DNA from: Streptomyces sp. NBC_01460
GTDB lineage: Bacteria > Actinomycetota > Actinomycetes > Streptomycetales > Streptomycetaceae
NCBI RefSeq assembly: GCF_036227405.1
Contig: NZ_CP109473.1
Span: forward strand, 2,418,001 to 2,482,000
DNA: 64,000 nucleotides
Reading direction: 5' to 3'
Shown here: in pieces, positions 42,301-49,895 of the stretch
Position numbering within the stretch: position 1 is the first letter of the stretch
Layout of the letters: each line of letters opens with the position of its first letter
Position numbers and translations under genes: made by a program
Notes under the pieces: generated by a model
Databases searched by the model: none
Told to the model about the DNA's origin: nothing
The model's input: only the letters and a program-made list of their open reading frames with translations

Positions 42301-43855
42301 CTACCGGCCGGGCGGCATCCTGGAGTTCCTCGGACGGGCCGACCACCAGGTCAAGATCAACGGCTACCGGGTCGAACTGGGCGAGATCGAGGCAAGGCTG
42401 ACCGGCTGCGCCGGGATCCGCTCCGCCGTCGCGCTGGTCGACACCGCTCACGGCCAGCCGTACCTCGCCGCCTTCATCACCCGGGACGCGCCCGACGCCT
42501 CGCCGGACACGGCCCGGGCCGCTCCCGACGGAGCGGCGCTGCGGCAGGAGCTCGGCGCCACCCTGCCCCCGTACATGGTGCCCGCCGCGGTCGTCGAGGT
42601 GCCCGGACTCCCGCTGAGCGGCAACGGCAAGGTGGACCGCACTGCGCTCCTCGGCCTGCTCGCCTCCACGGCGCGCGGCACCGGGGAACCCGGCACGCCG
42701 GACGCGGCGGGCGGGCCCGCCCGGAGCCCCGCGTCCCCGGTGGAGGCCCGGCTGCTCGGCCTGTGGCAGGAGCTCCTGGGCCCGGCCGCGAGCGGCGTCA
42801 CCGACGACTTCTTCGCGCTGGGCGGCAGCTCGCTGACCGCCGTACGGCTGTTCCGCGGCATCGAGGCGGTCTTCGGCCGGCGGCTTCCGCTGGCCTCGCT
42901 CTTCCAGAACCGGACCGTACGCGCCCAGGCGGCCCTGCTCACCGCCGCGGAGGACGGAACGCGGGCCGACGACACCGGACCGCTGGTCGGATTCGGCGGC
43001 AGCGGTGACCAGCACGTGGTGTTCGTCCACCCGGTCGGTGGTGACGTCCTCTGCTACGAGGAGGCCGTGTCCGCCCTGACGGCCGACCCGGACCTCGCCG
43101 CGCGGATCTCGCTGCACGGGCTGCGGGCCGCCGGGCTGCACGGCGCCGAGGAGCCCGCGAGCAGCCTCGATGCCATGGCGAAGCACTACGCGCAGACGCT
43201 CGTCGAGCGGCTTCCCGACGGTCCGCTGCACCTGGTGGGCTGGTCCCTGGGAGGGACCGTGGCCCTGCACACGGCGGTGCTCCTGGAGCAGGAGGGGCGG
43301 CCGGTGGCCTCCCTGACCACGATCGACTCCTTCGTCGGACGCCCGGACGGCTGCACGCCCCCGGTCGAGGTCCGGCTGGCGGGGTTCTTCGGCGACCTGC
43401 TCGGCCGGAGCGACCTCGGCGCACATCTCCCGGACACGGGCACGGACCTGTCCGACGAGGAGCGGCTGCTCGCCGCCCACGACGCCCTGTCCGCCTCGGG
43501 GCTGATGGGACGCACCCTGGAACCGGCCGAGCTGGCGCGGCTGTTCGCCGTGTACCGCAACAACTCGGAGATGCTGGAGCGCCATACGCCGGTGCCCTGG
43601 AAGCCGGGCGCACCGGCCGGGCCACCGGTGGAGCCGTGGCTGCTGATCCGCGCCGGGCGGACCGCGCGCCACACCTTCCCGGGGCTGCTGCCGCTCGACG
43701 AGGTCGTGGCGGACCCCGGCCCCGTACTCACCGTCGACGAGGACCACTTCTCGGTGGTGCGGGGGACGGCCGCTTCCCGGCTGGCCCGGCGGATCGGCGC
43801 GCTGTGCTCCGAGGCCCCCACCGCCGCCGACCGCCCGAGAGGAGCACGGGGATGA
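39386..43855 (+). CDS. NRPS module with TubC-type docking domain, Cy-A(Cys-like)-PCP-TE
   Basis: A 1489-residue synthetase. Residues 1-60 (DKLYAAGLVLHLEDGALRYSAP) match an N-terminal TubC-type docking domain, so an upstream partner with a matching tail is expected. A Cy-type domain follows (FSLTDLQQAYLIGE, 91-104) with RLIAFD (228-233) in place of DxxxxD. The A-domain pocket reads D781 L782 F785 N824 M852 S854 M878 I886 W887 and Lys1082, three conservative changes from the cysteine code. The PCP has LGGSSL (Ser1149) and the TE has VGWSLGG (Ser1287). It shares its domain order with the 7.8-11.7 kb synthetase. ATG has GGAGAC upstream. Confidence 0.9.
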   Translation: MPGSPLSAAAAVRDKLYAAGLVLHLEDGALRYSAPPGALTEELRRSVRACRDELIELLRGTEAGPDGRDAAGSSEDAWQFTSDPGSAGAAFSLTDLQQAYLIGEQDFYDHPAPAVFVHEYAFTAGSLPDADTLQTALTLLRRAHGALRLAVAGDGTQRILPVPESGGEPSLVDRHDLTALSDEQARAGLLALRERLTDDLPPYAEGRPFLLRHVLLPDGTARLQIALRLIAFDGVTTQLFFTELARCCVEPAYLPDTLSLSFRDYVRGLEERRATGAHHSALRYWERRAALLPAPPALPARPAAAPAAEAAEEPTAGPRPGAPLRRLSTRLDTVSWARFRAHAAASGLPAGSALFTLFVEALHRWSDGAAGAVTVLASHRPGSHPELPRVWGNASTTVLIGYGPDEPGLSFADRCRRLQSGLYADLSALEVSGVEVSRSLQSSRPGTGSPAPVVFTSGLDLVDGAPGGFLLPLPGAELVHSSISTPQILLDHQVYEEGGELVCNLDYAESAYPPGLIEELAAYHGERLRALADAAEEWGGSAPAPLPAAQLADRLRANATATPLPTGELHSFALRSCRTAPDSAAVRDAEGTLSRAGLDAASAALAGRLRELGIGRTPDRPELVGVRVPRGRWQSVAVLAVLRAGGAYVPIDPSWPEARVRTVLAHSGARALVTGAGLGTPGELPDGVPAVVLGPSPGAVVLDSPGGPVSGSPGTAETSPEPAGGGLDRSAYVIYTSGSTGTPKGVVISHRAAVNTLLDLTGRFALTAADKVLAVSSLAFDLSVFDQFAVLGCGGTVVCPPESAVPDPQAWGESVRRHGVTVWNSVPALLALTLEYLGERARELLAPLRLIMLSGDWVPLPLLDRLATYCPGARVIAMGGATEASIWSNWHPVDGVPAGWQSVPYGTPLANQTMHVLDRSLADVPAWVPGDLYIGGAGVATGYLGEPARTAASFLRHPVTGERLYRTGDRARYRPGGILEFLGRADHQVKINGYRVELGEIEARLTGCAGIRSAVALVDTAHGQPYLAAFITRDAPDASPDTARAAPDGAALRQELGATLPPYMVPAAVVEVPGLPLSGNGKVDRTALLGLLASTARGTGEPGTPDAAGGPARSPASPVEARLLGLWQELLGPAASGVTDDFFALGGSSLTAVRLFRGIEAVFGRRLPLASLFQNRTVRAQAALLTAAEDGTRADDTGPLVGFGGSGDQHVVFVHPVGGDVLCYEEAVSALTADPDLAARISLHGLRAAGLHGAEEPASSLDAMAKHYAQTLVERLPDGPLHLVGWSLGGTVALHTAVLLEQEGRPVASLTTIDSFVGRPDGCTPPVEVRLAGFFGDLLGRSDLGAHLPDTGTDLSDEERLLAAHDALSASGLMGRTLEPAELARLFAVYRNNSEMLERHTPVPWKPGAPAGPPVEPWLLIRAGRTARHTFPGLLPLDEVVADPGPVLTVDEDHFSVVRGTAASRLARRIGALCSEAPTAADRPRGARG

Positions 43856-44970
43856 GGCCCCTGTCCGTGGAGCGCGCCCTGCTCGACGCCCATCTGCCCG
43901 GCTTCGACGAGTGGCTCGCCGAGCTGGGGATCACCGGCGCCGAGGACCCGGACGGCGACGTGATCGAGGAGTTCCGCCGGGCCGGCGGCGGCAACCTGTT
44001 CGTCCCCCGGGAGCTCGGGGGCGCCGGGCTCGGCTGCCGCGACGGCGTACGGCTCCAGCGGGCGGTCGGCGCGCGGGCACCGGCGCTGGCCGTCGCGACG
44101 ACCATGCACCACTACAAGGTCGCCTGGCTGGCCCGCTCGCTCGGCGCGGACGCCGACGGGGTGCTCCGGGAGATCGCGGAGAAGCGCCATCTCGTCGCCT
44201 CCTGCGGCGCGGAGGGACAGGTGGGCCGGAGCCTGTTCACACCCGGCATCCAGGTCACCGCGGCCGACGGGGGGCTGACGGTGTCGGGCACCAAACGCCC
44301 GTGCTCCCTCACCCGCTCCATGGGCCTGCTCTCCATGACGGCGACCGCACCCGCCGGTACCGGACAGGAGGGCCGGCTGCTGGTGCTGGTGATCCCGGCG
44401 GACGGGCCCGGGATCCGGCGTGAGCCGTTCTGGCGCAACCGGGTGCTGCGCGCCACCCAGACCGACGCGGTGGTCCTCGACGGGGTGTTCGTACCGGACT
44501 CGATGATCATCCCGGTCGGTGACCCGGCGCTCTCGCCCGGCCGCTTCACCTCCAACCTCCTCTGGTTCCAGCTGCTCGTCACCGCGTCCTACCTGGGCGT
44601 CGCCACCGGCCAGGTGGAGCGGCTGTACACCGCGAAGCGCGGCACCCCGGGCGACCGGGTGGCCGCTCTGGCACCGCTGGAGACGGTGTGCGCCGCCCTG
44701 GAGGCGGTGGCCCGGGACGTGGACGAGCAGCGGTGCGACGACGATCTGCTCGGCCGGGCCCTGCTCGTCCGCTACACCGCCCAGCGGGTCATCGCGGAGG
44801 CCACCGACCGGGCCCTGGAACTCGCGGGCGGCATGCCGTTCGTGACGAGCGCGGAGGGTGTCGACACCCTGGCCGCGAGCCGGGGCCTCGCCTTCCACCC
44901 GCCGTCCGAGATCTCGGCGCGGGAGCCCCTCGACACCTGGCTCGGCGGCGGCGGACTGACCTTGATGTGA
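43852..44970 (+). CDS. acyl-CoA dehydrogenase family flavoprotein (right-arm copy)
   Basis: A 372-residue ACAD-fold protein, paralogue of the one at 16.6 kb. Shared blocks are ATTMHHYKVAWLARSLG, GTKRPCSLTRSMGLLSM, WFQLLVTASYLGVATG and AFHPPSEIS. The ATG overlaps the NRPS stop by four bases, so the two proteins are made together, and the NRPS-bound cysteine-type thioester is the likely substrate. Desaturation or oxidative decarboxylation of that unit would fit; neither is proven. It lacks the long N-terminal extension of the left copy. Confidence 0.86.
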   Translation: MRPLSVERALLDAHLPGFDEWLAELGITGAEDPDGDVIEEFRRAGGGNLFVPRELGGAGLGCRDGVRLQRAVGARAPALAVATTMHHYKVAWLARSLGADADGVLREIAEKRHLVASCGAEGQVGRSLFTPGIQVTAADGGLTVSGTKRPCSLTRSMGLLSMTATAPAGTGQEGRLLVLVIPADGPGIRREPFWRNRVLRATQTDAVVLDGVFVPDSMIIPVGDPALSPGRFTSNLLWFQLLVTASYLGVATGQVERLYTAKRGTPGDRVAALAPLETVCAALEAVARDVDEQRCDDDLLGRALLVRYTAQRVIAEATDRALELAGGMPFVTSAEGVDTLAASRGLAFHPPSEISAREPLDTWLGGGGLTLM

Positions 44971-45041
44971 CCGCGTCCCCGGGCAACCCCACCTCGCAGA
45001 CCGATCGACGCGCCCGTCGGGGCGCAGCACTTGGAGATTCG

Positions 45042-46991
45042 ATGATCGTCCTAGGTCTTCACTTCGGCCATGACGCGGCCGTCTCCGTCCTCCGTGACGG
45101 GGCCGTCGTCTCCTACGTGCTGCGTGAGCGGCACACGCGGGTCAAGCACGCCGCCACCCTCGACGTGGCCACCGTGCGCCGTGCGCTCGCCGACGCCGGG
45201 GTCCGGGCCGAGGACCTGGACGCGGTCGCGGTCTGCTCCACCCAGGGGGTGGAGCTGATCGTCGACGACCCGGCGGCGCTGTCCGTCACCTACGAGCCGG
45301 GCGACACGTTCGGACGGCCCTGCACGCTGCTGGAGGAGGAGCCCGGGGCGGCGGAACGGCGGGGCGGGGGGACCCTGCTCGACTTCCTCTACGACCCCGA
45401 CATGTCGGCGACGTGGCTGGGCCGCTCCTACGCGCGCCTGTACCCCGAGCACGCCGTCCAGGAGCGGGCGGACGTGCCGGTCACGCCCTGGGTCGACGAC
45501 TACGTCACCGTGCCGGAGTGGGCGGGCACCCGTGGTCTCACGGAACTCGCGGCCACGCCCGTGGCGCCCGAGGAACGCCATCGGTACGGCTTCCACCTGC
45601 CGGTGCGGGTGTCCCTCGACGGGGTCACGGTCCCCGGGTACGCGGTGCACCACCACCTCGCCCACGCGGGAAGCGTGTACTACGCCTCCGGCTTCCGGGA
45701 GGCCGCGGTGTTCACCCACGACGGCTACGCCGAGGGCGAGAGCTACCACAGCGGCATGTTCTACCTGGGCCGGGAGCAGGCGCTGTACCCGCTCGCCCCG
45801 CACCACCTGGGCCTGGGCGGCCTGTACGACAGGGTCGGCGCGGCGCTGGGGCTGGGGCTGGTGGGACCGGCCGGGAAGCTGATGGGCCTGGCCGCGTACG
45901 GCCGCCCCCGCTTCTACTCGTCCCGCTTCCTGGGCAACCACGCCGACCTGCGGGAGCGGTTCCCGATGGACGTCACGACCGCCTGGCTGCGGCACTGCCG
46001 CCGGGAGGCCGAGCGCATGGGGTACGACCTCGCCCCGTACGGCGACGCGGAGCAGGCCACCGCCCCGGTGAACGCCGACATCGCGGCGAGCACCCAGAAG
46101 CTCTTCGAGGAGGTGCGGATGGAGGCGGTGCGCACGCTGCACGCCTCGCTGGGCGCGGCCGGGCTGACGGTGCCCGCCCTCTGCATGTCCGGCGGCACGG
46201 CGCTCAACTGCCCCTCGAACAGCCAGATCGCGAAGGACGGACCGTTCCCGCGCGTCTTCGTCGAGCCGGCCTGTGACGACGGCGGCATCGCGATCGGCGC
46301 GGCGCTCGCCGTCTACCACTCGATCCTCGATCACCCGGTCCCCGACGCGGACGACGAGGGCCGTTTCCCCTCGCCGTACCTCGGCACGGCTCCCACGGCG
46401 GACGACGTCGCGGCGGCGGTCGCCGCGGCGGGCGACCGGATCACGGTCGAGACCCTCGGCACCGGTGACGCGCTGGCGGAGCGCGTGGCGGACGACCTCG
46501 TCGCCAACCGCGTGGTGGCCTGGTTCGAGGGCGGCAGCGAGGCCGGCCCGCGGGCGCTCGGCCACCGCTCGATCCTGGCCGACCCCCGGGACGCGGAGAA
46601 CTGGCCGCGGGTGAACCGCGTCAAGAACCGTGAGGGCTGGCGCCCGTTCGCCCCCGCCGTGCTCGCCGAGCACGCGGCGGACTGGTTCGGGGACGTACCG
46701 CTGCCCTCGCCGTACATGCTGTTCAACGCGACGGTGCGGCAGACGGGGATACCCGCCGTGACCCATGTGGACGGCACCGCGCGGATCCAGACCGTGGACG
46801 CCTCGGCCGGCGGCTACCACGCCGCGATCTCGGCCTTCCACCGCCGGACGGGCGTGCCCGTGGTGATGAACACCTCCCTCAACGGCCCCGGGGAGCCGAT
46901 CGTCGAGCGGCCCGAGGAGGCGTTGGACCTCTTCCTGAAGACCGAGCTCGACGTGCTGTACCTGGCCGGTCTGCGCATCACCCGTGCCTGA
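45042..46991 (+). CDS. carbamoyltransferase, NodU/CmcH family
   Basis: A 649-residue O-carbamoyltransferase. The N-terminal ASKHA-like domain opens with MIVLGLHFGHDAAVSVLRDG and has VHHHLAHAGSVYYASGF and VFTHDGYAEGESYHS. The C-terminal YrdC-like part has CMSGGTALNCPSN, WFEGGSEAGPRALGHRSIL and MNTSLNGPGEPIV. Members use carbamoyl phosphate and ATP to carbamoylate a hydroxyl; CmcH does this to the cephem in cephamycin biosynthesis. A carbamate on the final product is therefore likely. Earlier in-frame ATGs overlap the ACAD gene and were rejected. It follows ACAD by 71 bp. Confidence 0.92.
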   Translation: MIVLGLHFGHDAAVSVLRDGAVVSYVLRERHTRVKHAATLDVATVRRALADAGVRAEDLDAVAVCSTQGVELIVDDPAALSVTYEPGDTFGRPCTLLEEEPGAAERRGGGTLLDFLYDPDMSATWLGRSYARLYPEHAVQERADVPVTPWVDDYVTVPEWAGTRGLTELAATPVAPEERHRYGFHLPVRVSLDGVTVPGYAVHHHLAHAGSVYYASGFREAAVFTHDGYAEGESYHSGMFYLGREQALYPLAPHHLGLGGLYDRVGAALGLGLVGPAGKLMGLAAYGRPRFYSSRFLGNHADLRERFPMDVTTAWLRHCRREAERMGYDLAPYGDAEQATAPVNADIAASTQKLFEEVRMEAVRTLHASLGAAGLTVPALCMSGGTALNCPSNSQIAKDGPFPRVFVEPACDDGGIAIGAALAVYHSILDHPVPDADDEGRFPSPYLGTAPTADDVAAAVAAAGDRITVETLGTGDALAERVADDLVANRVVAWFEGGSEAGPRALGHRSILADPRDAENWPRVNRVKNREGWRPFAPAVLAEHAADWFGDVPLPSPYMLFNATVRQTGIPAVTHVDGTARIQTVDASAGGYHAAISAFHRRTGVPVVMNTSLNGPGEPIVERPEEALDLFLKTELDVLYLAGLRITRA

Positions 46992-47012
46992 ACGCCGTCT
47001 CCGGGAGGAACG

Positions 47013-48509
47013 ATGAAACTCACGATCTCCGATACCGCCCCGGCCGGATGGGCCGGCGAGGTGCTCGCCCTCGGCGTGTACGACGAGGGCGGGGCGCCCT
47101 CGGCCCAGCCGTGGCTGAACGGTGTCGACGCCGCGCTCGGCGGCGCCGTCGCCCGTCTGCTCGCGTACGACTCCTTCGGCGCGTCCCGCGACGAGCTGGT
47201 CACGGGGCCCGGTGTGCCGGGCCGGTGCGAGCGGCTGGTGCTGGTCGGTCTCGGCCGCCCCGGCGAGGTGACGCCGCACACCGCACGGCGGGCGGGCGCA
47301 GCCCTGGCCCGGACCCTGACCACGGGCCCCAACCGGCGCGTGGCCGTGGCGCTCCCGTCCTGGCACGCGGGAGGGGAGGAGATCGTCGAGCACCTCGTGG
47401 AGGGCCTGAGCCTGGCCGTCCACTGCGGCCGGTGGAACGTGCTGACCGACCGGTTCCGCGCGGACTACGGCTCCGACCTGCCGAGGGAGCCCGAGAGCGT
47501 CGAACTGCTCGGCTGCACGGCACCGGAGCGGATCCTGCGCCGCGCGGGGGTGTTCACGGACGCCGTCGTCCTGGCCCGGGAGCTGGTGGCCGCGCCGGCC
47601 AACCTGATCACCCCGGACCGGCTCGCCCGCGAGGCGGCGGCGCTCGCCGCCGCCGACAGCCGCTTCGACCTCGAGGTGTGGGACGAGGACCGGTGCGCCG
47701 AGCAGGGGCTGACCGGTTTCGCCGCCGCGGCGGCGGGCGGCGCGGACCCGGCGCGTCTCATCCGGCTCAGCTACCGGCCCGCCGACCCGGCCGGTCCGCC
47801 CGTCGCCCTGATCGGCCTGGCCCTCACCCATGACGACCGGGGCGTGCTCCGGTCCGGCGGTGCGGTCCAGGGGGCGAAGAAGTACATGGCAGGGGCGGGC
47901 GCGGTGCTCGGCGCGGCGGCGGCGCTGTCCGCCCTCGGCGGCCGGACGGAGGTCCATCTGCTGGTCCCGGCGGTCGCGAAGGCCGCGGGGCCGGGCGCGC
48001 TCCGGGTGGGAGACCTGGTGACGACGGCCTCCGGCGCCACGGTCGAGGTCAACCACGAGGACGCGCACGGCCGTCTCCTGCTGGCGGACTCCCTGCACCT
48101 GGCGGCACGGCTGGGGGCGGCCCGTACGGTCAGCGTCTCCGCGCTCGGCCTGCCCGTCGCGGCGGCGCTCGGCCCGAAGGCGGCCGGCCTGTGGAGCACG
48201 GACGAAGCGCTCGCGGCGGACCTCGTCTCGGCCGGCCGCGACGCGGGCGAACTGCTCTGGCGGCTCCCGCTCGTCGACGAGTACGACGACGAACTGTGGG
48301 CGCCCTTCGCCAACCTGCGGGCCGCCGGACCGGAGAGCGGCGACGCCGCCACGGCCGCCGCCTTCCTGCGCCGGTTCGCCCCGGCGGCCGGCTGGGCCCA
48401 TCTGGAGATCACGGAACCGGCGTGGTCCCCCAGGATCGACGGCTACTACAACGCGGGTGCCACCGGGTACGGCGCCGGCACCCTGGCCCGCTGGCTCTGC
48501 CCCCGCTGA
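47013..48509 (+). CDS. M17 leucyl-aminopeptidase-like protein with altered metal site
   Basis: A 498-residue M17-fold protein; the AAPANLITP segment (193-201) fits the family's NxPxNxxTP region. The catalytic blocks are altered. GKGxTFDSGG is GLALTHDDRG (268-277), so the binding lysine is gone. The DMxGAAAV block is YMAGAGAVLG (291-300), losing an aspartate. NTDAEGR is NHEDAHGR (347-354), losing the glutamate. Normal two-zinc aminopeptidase activity is therefore unlikely; a repurposed catalyst or structural protein is the better guess. ATG 47013 has GGGAGGA upstream. It sits 21 bp after the carbamoyltransferase gene. Confidence 0.82.
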   Translation: MKLTISDTAPAGWAGEVLALGVYDEGGAPSAQPWLNGVDAALGGAVARLLAYDSFGASRDELVTGPGVPGRCERLVLVGLGRPGEVTPHTARRAGAALARTLTTGPNRRVAVALPSWHAGGEEIVEHLVEGLSLAVHCGRWNVLTDRFRADYGSDLPREPESVELLGCTAPERILRRAGVFTDAVVLARELVAAPANLITPDRLAREAAALAAADSRFDLEVWDEDRCAEQGLTGFAAAAAGGADPARLIRLSYRPADPAGPPVALIGLALTHDDRGVLRSGGAVQGAKKYMAGAGAVLGAAAALSALGGRTEVHLLVPAVAKAAGPGALRVGDLVTTASGATVEVNHEDAHGRLLLADSLHLAARLGAARTVSVSALGLPVAAALGPKAAGLWSTDEALAADLVSAGRDAGELLWRLPLVDEYDDELWAPFANLRAAGPESGDAATAAAFLRRFAPAAGWAHLEITEPAWSPRIDGYYNAGATGYGAGTLARWLCPR

Positions 48510-48536
48510 GCCGGTCCCATCGTCCGAGGATCACTC

Positions 48537-49181
48537 ATGTACGCACCTCCGCTGTACCGCTCCGAGGAACTCGCCCAGCAGCACGCGCTGATCGAGGCCC
48601 ACTCCTTCGGCATGCTCACCGCGACGGTGGACGGCCGGCCGCACGGCACCCACATCCCCTTCGTGCTCGACAAGGGCCCCGGGCACGGCCCCCACGGCCG
48701 GCTCCGTGCCCACCTGGCCAAGGCCAACCCGGTGGTGCCGGTCCTCACGGAGGGCGCCGAGGTGATGGCCGCCTTCCTGGGCCCGCACGCGTACATCTGC
48801 CCGGACGACTACGCGACCGAGACGCACTTCCCCACGTGGAACTACGCGGCGGTGCACGTCTACGGACGGCCTCGCCTCATGGACGCGGAGGAGGAGCTGC
48901 GGCAGCTCGACGACCTGATCGCGGCGGAGGAGGCCCGTCGGCTGCCCAAGGAGCCCTGGACGCTGGACCGGGTGCCGCGGGAACTGGTCGAGGAGTTCCG
49001 CACGAGGATCGTCGCCTTCGAACTGCCCATCGACCGGATCGACGGCATCTTCAAGTTCGGCCAGAACAAGAAGGAGGAGGACGTCGCCGCGCAGATCGCG
49101 TCCTTCCGCAGCCGCCCGTCCGACTCCTCGGCACGCGTCGCGGACCAGTTGCACGCCCACAACGCCGAACGGCTCGGGTGA
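48537..49181 (+). CDS. PaiB-like FMN-binding protein (right-arm copy)
   Basis: A 214-residue PaiB-family protein, full length. It begins MYAPPLYRSEELAQQHALIEAHSFGMLTATVDGRPHGTHIPF and has HFPTWNYAAVHVYGRPRLM and the C-terminal IDGIFKFGQNKKEED. It looks more like canonical PaiB than the left-arm copy. It follows the M17 gene by 27 bp in the same operon. A flavin- or heme-dependent role in product assembly is inferred from its repeated pairing with ACAD and Cys-type NRPS genes; a regulator role is the annotated alternative. Confidence 0.85.
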   Translation: MYAPPLYRSEELAQQHALIEAHSFGMLTATVDGRPHGTHIPFVLDKGPGHGPHGRLRAHLAKANPVVPVLTEGAEVMAAFLGPHAYICPDDYATETHFPTWNYAAVHVYGRPRLMDAEEELRQLDDLIAAEEARRLPKEPWTLDRVPRELVEEFRTRIVAFELPIDRIDGIFKFGQNKKEEDVAAQIASFRSRPSDSSARVADQLHAHNAERLG

Positions 49182-49263
49182 GCCGGCGCACCGGCACGAC
49201 CCGGGCGGCACCGCCCTCCCTCACACGGGACAGGACGACAGACGTGACGAGAAAGGCTCTTCG

Positions 49264-49569
49264 ATGACCGCACAGCCCCTGACCCCGCTCTCCGCCGGAG
49301 CGCCTCACGAGGAGGTCCGCGAACGGATCTCGGCCGTGTGGCGCGATCTCTTCGCGGAGCCCGGCCTGCGGATCGGCGAGGAGGACAACTTCTTCGCCCT
49401 CGGCGCCTCGTCGCTCCTGGCCATGCGGATGGTCACGACCCTCTCGGAGGAGCTGGGCGTTCCCCTCTCGGTGCTCGCGGTGGTCGAGAACCCCACGCTC
49501 GGCGGTCTGACCCGCCATGTGCGGGAGCTCGCCGCGGACGGTCACGCCCGTGAGGTCGGCGAACTCTGA
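49264..49569 (+). CDS. free-standing acyl/peptidyl carrier protein
   Basis: A 101-residue single carrier domain. The phosphopantetheine site is NFFALGASSLLAMRMV, with the serine before LL. It is the last gene of the right-arm operon and is followed after 15 bp by a perfect hairpin. The motif resembles NRPS-type carriers more than fatty-acid ACP. Candidate partners are the ATP-grasp ligase and VioC-like hydroxylase encoded convergently, or the decarboxylase in the left arm. Confidence 0.87.
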   Translation: MTAQPLTPLSAGAPHEEVRERISAVWRDLFAEPGLRIGEEDNFFALGASSLLAMRMVTTLSEELGVPLSVLAVVENPTLGGLTRHVRELAADGHAREVGEL

Positions 49570-49584
49570 CAGGTCCGCCCCGCA

Positions 49585-49616
49585 CCGACGGCCCGCATAG
49601 GTATGCGGGCCGTCGG
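49585..49616 (+). terminator. perfect hairpin after the right-arm operon
   Basis: CCGACGGCCCGCATA (49585-49599) is followed by GG and then the exact reverse complement (49602-49616), a 15-bp perfect stem. It begins 15 bp after the ACP stop and has no T-run, as is usual for Streptomyces terminators. It probably ends the plus-strand operon and may also stop leftward transcription from the transporter gene. Confidence 0.75.
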
Positions 49617-49895
49617 AACGATCAACTCAGCCCCAGATCAGGTCACCCAGGACGACGGGCCCACCGGGCCACCCGTCCGCTGGCGAAACCCCCACGCCAG
49701 CGTCACACCTCGTACACAAATCCATCCGAGAAGTACCCATTTGATGAATTCCCCCACTTCTTGGTCGGCACATACGCCCGGCGTCCGCACGCCGAAGCGG
49801 AGTGACGGAGCGTAGCCACCTCGCCACGCTGACCGTCACGCCGGATTCATATTCAGCGATCCGTACACAATTCCGCAACAAAAAACTTCGCCAAC
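49617..49895. other. AT-enriched non-coding spacer
   Basis: This stretch lies between convergent operons and holds no supported gene. The segment about 49700-49890 is clearly richer in A and T than the rest of the window and contains an A-run (CAACAAAAAACTT). It may be a decayed fragment or a join between separately acquired pieces. The short reading frames here have no ribosome site or family features. Confidence 0.5.

Noticed and set aside
44688..45041. A longer start for the carbamoyltransferase
   Set aside because: The added 118 residues are Arg/Pro-rich out-of-frame readings of the ACAD gene; ATG 45042 gives the canonical MIVLGLHFGHDAAVS start.
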